DNA from: Harmonia axyridis
Taxonomy: Eukaryota; Arthropoda; Insecta; Coleoptera; Coccinellidae
Length of the DNA stretch: 64,000 bases
Reading direction: 5' to 3'
Assembly (NCBI RefSeq): GCF_914767665.1
Contig: NC_059503.1
Coordinates: 27,652,001-27,716,000 of the forward strand
Both the position numbers and the translations under genes were made by a program. The number at the start of each line of letters is the position of its first letter. Position 1 is the stretch's first letter. This document shows, in pieces, positions 61,615 through 64,000 of this stretch. The notes beneath the pieces were generated by a model. That model was not told where the DNA came from, made no database searches, and saw nothing but the letters and a program-made list of their open reading frames with translations.

Positions 61615-63197
61615 CACTGATCAACAATTGCTAGGGATCACTTATGAACTTCTCTTCATTTGTATTTTTTTCAAGTTATCTCGTGAATATCTGTACATTA
61701 TATGTTATCTAAGGAAAAAGTAAGATGTTTTGAGTTGATTATATCAAAGTCTTCCTCACTTCATCGGCTCTTGTTCACAAAATCGATTATTATCTGTAGG
61801 CTGTTACAGGTGGACTGAAAAGCAATGTGGTATTTGTTATTAAATCTGTTTTTTTCTCTCGTTCAAACACATAAGGTGACAATAATTGAAGAAATGAGAA
61901 CAATATCAGCTTATCAGTCATGCCGAGAAGACGTTTGGCTCCTGTGCAACTGGACCAAATCATACGGTGGATACAGGAAGGTTTGTCCCAGCGAGAAGTG
62001 TCCCGGCGGTTGAATGTTTCGCAAAGTGTCGTGAGTCGGGCTTGGAATAGGTTCATCCAAAACGACTCAGTAGCTTATGTTCATGGGGGAGGTCGGCAGC
62101 GAAGTACAACAGCTGCCCAAGATCGTCTTTTGATCCTCAATGCTAGGAGAAATCCCACTTACCCGGAGTCGCGGCTCAATAGATCACTGAGAGTTGCAAC
62201 AGGAGTTCTAATTTCGAACCAGACTGTAAGACGACGACTATATGTTCGTGGTTGGAGAGCACGTAGGAGGGTACAACATCCCCGTTTGAATAGGGAACAC
62301 CGGGTTCATCGACGGCAATGGGCTGAGGAGCACCGCAATTGGACACTTGAAGATTGGAGCCGATGTTTATTTACGGATGAGTCTAGATTTCGTTTGGTCA
62401 ACTCCGATGGACGTATTCTTGCTTGGAGGGAAAGAGGTCGAAGGTATGCAGAACAGTTTATGGTACCCACAACAGCTTTTGGTGGAGGTTCTATATGTGT
62501 ATGGGGAGGCATTTGTTTGAACCAACGCACAGAGTTGGTTGTTCTGCAGAACACCACCATGACCAGCCAGAGATATCACGATATGATTATTGAAACCATA
62601 ATTGTTCCGTTTGCGGCTGCCGTGGGCGAGAATTTCATTTTAATTGACGATAATGCCCGTCCACACCGTAGTCGTCTGGTTAATGAAGCGCTAGAAACTC
62701 ATGCTATTGATAGGATGGACTGGCCAGCTCGCTCTCCAGACATGAATTGCATGGAACATGTCTGGTCTGAGATGTCTAGACAATTGTCAACCTTAGAAAA
62801 ACCGATCAATAACCTGGAGGACCTTTCTAACGCTTTACGGGATATTTGGACGAATTTGCCCCAATATTTTATAAATCGTTTGATCGAAAGTATGCCTCGT
62901 AGGGTAGAATGCTTGAGACGAGCTCGTGGGGGACCAACTAGGTACTAGCTTAACCGAAACTTCAGCCTTCTTGTGGTTTCATCATAAAATTTTTATGTTA
63001 TTCAAACACAGAATTTTGAGTGTTCCTAATAAAGTCTTTTTTTCTCTCCAACTTTCCATTTTTTCATTCTTTTCTCAAGTGAACCATATTATCAATTGAA
63101 AATACTCTGATATCTGACTAAATTTATAATCTTGGAGCGAATATTTCAGGAATAAATTTAGAACAAGTGAGTGATCCCTATCAATTGTTGAGCAGTG
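61615..63197 (+). mobile_element. apparently intact Tc1-like transposon
   Basis: Left end 'cactgatcaacaattgctag' and right end (reversed) 'cactgctcaacaattgatag' match over about 30 bp with few mismatches. Both ends are bordered by TA (61613-61614 and 63198-63199), the Tc1/mariner target duplication. Length is 1583 bp, normal for Tc1-like elements. It carries one complete transposase gene and an AATAAAG-type polyadenylation signal near 63028. It is the only DNA transposon in the window whose gene is not visibly broken. Confidence 0.9.
61920..62948 (+). CDS. Tc1-like DD34E transposase
   Basis: 342 codons, uninterrupted. Residues 1-55 form the first helix-turn-helix (VSRRLNVSQSVVSRAWNRF), GGGRQR at 56-61 is the AT-hook-like linker, and residues about 62-120 form the second helix-turn-helix. 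The catalytic core has D153 (FTDESRF), a Gly-rich strand (FGGGSICVWGGI), D244 (LIDDNARPH) and E279 (SPDMNCMEHVW), exactly 34 residues after D244. The protein ends in RRARGGPTRY before TAG. Length matches the family norm of about 340. The start is the first ATG after the left end in a fair context. It would catalyse cut-and-paste movement at TA sites. Whether it is expressed cannot be seen. Confidence 0.93.
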   Translation: MPRRRLAPVQLDQIIRWIQEGLSQREVSRRLNVSQSVVSRAWNRFIQNDSVAYVHGGGRQRSTTAAQDRLLILNARRNPTYPESRLNRSLRVATGVLISNQTVRRRLYVRGWRARRRVQHPRLNREHRVHRRQWAEEHRNWTLEDWSRCLFTDESRFRLVNSDGRILAWRERGRRYAEQFMVPTTAFGGGSICVWGGICLNQRTELVVLQNTTMTSQRYHDMIIETIIVPFAAAVGENFILIDDNARPHRSRLVNEALETHAIDRMDWPARSPDMNCMEHVWSEMSRQLSTLEKPINNLEDLSNALRDIWTNLPQYFINRLIESMPRRVECLRRARGGPTRY

Positions 63198-64000
63198 TAT
63201 TTCATTATCGATTCCGAAACCTGCCGAATGACAACAAGCATCGATCTGGATCGGTCACGGACTTTTCGTCGGACTGCACGGGGCACGTAACCTTTGAATG
63301 GGTCGATTGCGACATGTGGAGTTGATGAATAAACAATGGGGAACGTCTCAGGTTACATCGGCGGTCGCGTACGCCGCTAGAATTGGGATCGTCGGCCTCC
63401 CACACTATAGACAGCGTTTTATCGTCCCGTTTATACGATTGTCATTTCGAGAAACGTTTTTCATGGGGCGTTGATGTTCGTTGAAATGGAAATGAAGGAT
63501 GAAATGGGTTTCTTGGTCAAAGCAATCACGCTGTTAACATCTCCCTACGAATAATTGTTACCGATGTTCTGCTGTGATTCTTCTACAGCTGCAATTATAC
63601 TGTATTTCGCTTGGGAGCGTCAATCTAATTAAGAAAAAAAGGATAATGTTTAGAGAAAATAAACTACTTTTGTTCATTGTACCTACAGTTGTACCAAGTT
63701 GTTTATCTGTCTCAAATTGGGTGTTGATCGATTCATAAATAACAATTTATAATTTTCAATCACATAACGAATGTGTCAAAAGTTTTGCACAAATTTCAAG
63801 TGTATGAAAAAAATTAAAATTAAAGATGCCCAGTTTTGAAGATATGAGGAAGGTCTATATCTTCTGAAGAGTTGAAGACCTAGGTTGTTGACTTGACATA
63901 AAGCAAATCGGTTGATCAGAAATGCCAAGAATGAAATTGGAAAGTCATTGGGAAAATTATCACGGTGACGGTGTTTCCAAAGATAACATTTCCAGAGAAC
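63198..64000. other. CpG-rich flank of the Tc1 insertion, then AT-rich DNA
   Basis: 63205-63480 is CpG-rich and continues the block that began before 61613. A chance minus frame (63205-63405) lies on it. From 63500 on, AT-rich with no gene. Confidence 0.4.

Noticed and set aside
1..64000. CRISPR arrays, operons, phage or bacterial defence systems
   Set aside because: Spliced genes, SINEs, LINEs and insect gene families show that this is animal nuclear DNA; no regularly spaced repeat array was seen.

Overview
The window is an AT-rich piece of an animal nuclear genome, almost certainly insect. The evidence is short introns (48-85 bp in two genes), insect-type Csp, HROB, MRPL36 and ERI2-like genes, and many Tc1/mariner, hAT, LINE, SINE and foldback repeats. 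A beetle is a reasonable guess, but nothing in the sequence proves the order.

Layout. 0-6.6 kb is a transposon graveyard: a short unrecognised ORF (841-1044, -), a jockey-like LINE relic (about 1.75-2.65 kb), and a decayed ZMYM1-type hAT transposase (about 3.5-5.34 kb) that carries two small foldback insertions. 6.86-9.21 kb holds two convergent genes: HROB (+, four exons, 528 aa), an OB-fold activator of the MCM8-MCM9 helicase in recombination, and single-exon MRPL36 (-, 115 aa), a mitochondrial ribosomal protein. A deleted mariner follows at 9.77-10.67 kb.

13.18-32.11 kb is the cysteine-string-protein gene Csp/DNAJC5 on the minus strand. I could assemble it exon by exon: an 8-residue first exon, a J-domain exon, the cysteine-string exon, three candidate C-terminal exons (one a 24-nt micro-exon) and a short last exon. 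Its long introns hold a retrotransposon integrase scrap, a 2.17-kb element with roughly 360-bp inverted ends, a nested foldback, two decayed Tc1/mariner transposases, a tRNA-derived SINE and several dispersed repeats. Just upstream, 34.02-34.92 kb (-) is an ERI2-like DEDDh exoribonuclease (four exons, 244 aa).

38.92-42.29 kb (-) is one long ORF: a proline/asparagine-rich ectodomain, about seven membrane helices and an Arg/Asn/Ser-rich tail, resembling PRRT3/PRRT4. Its start is ambiguous because a start-stop ATG-TAA sits exactly where a signal peptide should begin. 42.4-61.6 kb has no convincing gene. It alternates AT-rich DNA and mobile elements with CpG-rich blocks that may be regulatory. 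The elements include a LINE fragment inserted in a foldback element with a 17-bp duplication, a non-autonomous hAT with an 8-bp duplication, a small inverted-repeat element carrying a tRNA-like hairpin, a pair of inverted 0.5-kb repeats, and a decayed mariner.

61.6-63.2 kb is an apparently intact Tc1-like transposon with matching ends, TA flanks and an uninterrupted 342-aa DD34E transposase.

The host genes do not form one pathway; they are unrelated housekeeping, neuronal and RNA-processing genes. I found no clear new multi-gene system. The most interesting items are the start-stop codon pair in the membrane protein gene, the alternative C-terminal exons of Csp, the mobile elements with unusual architecture, and the CpG-rich blocks.
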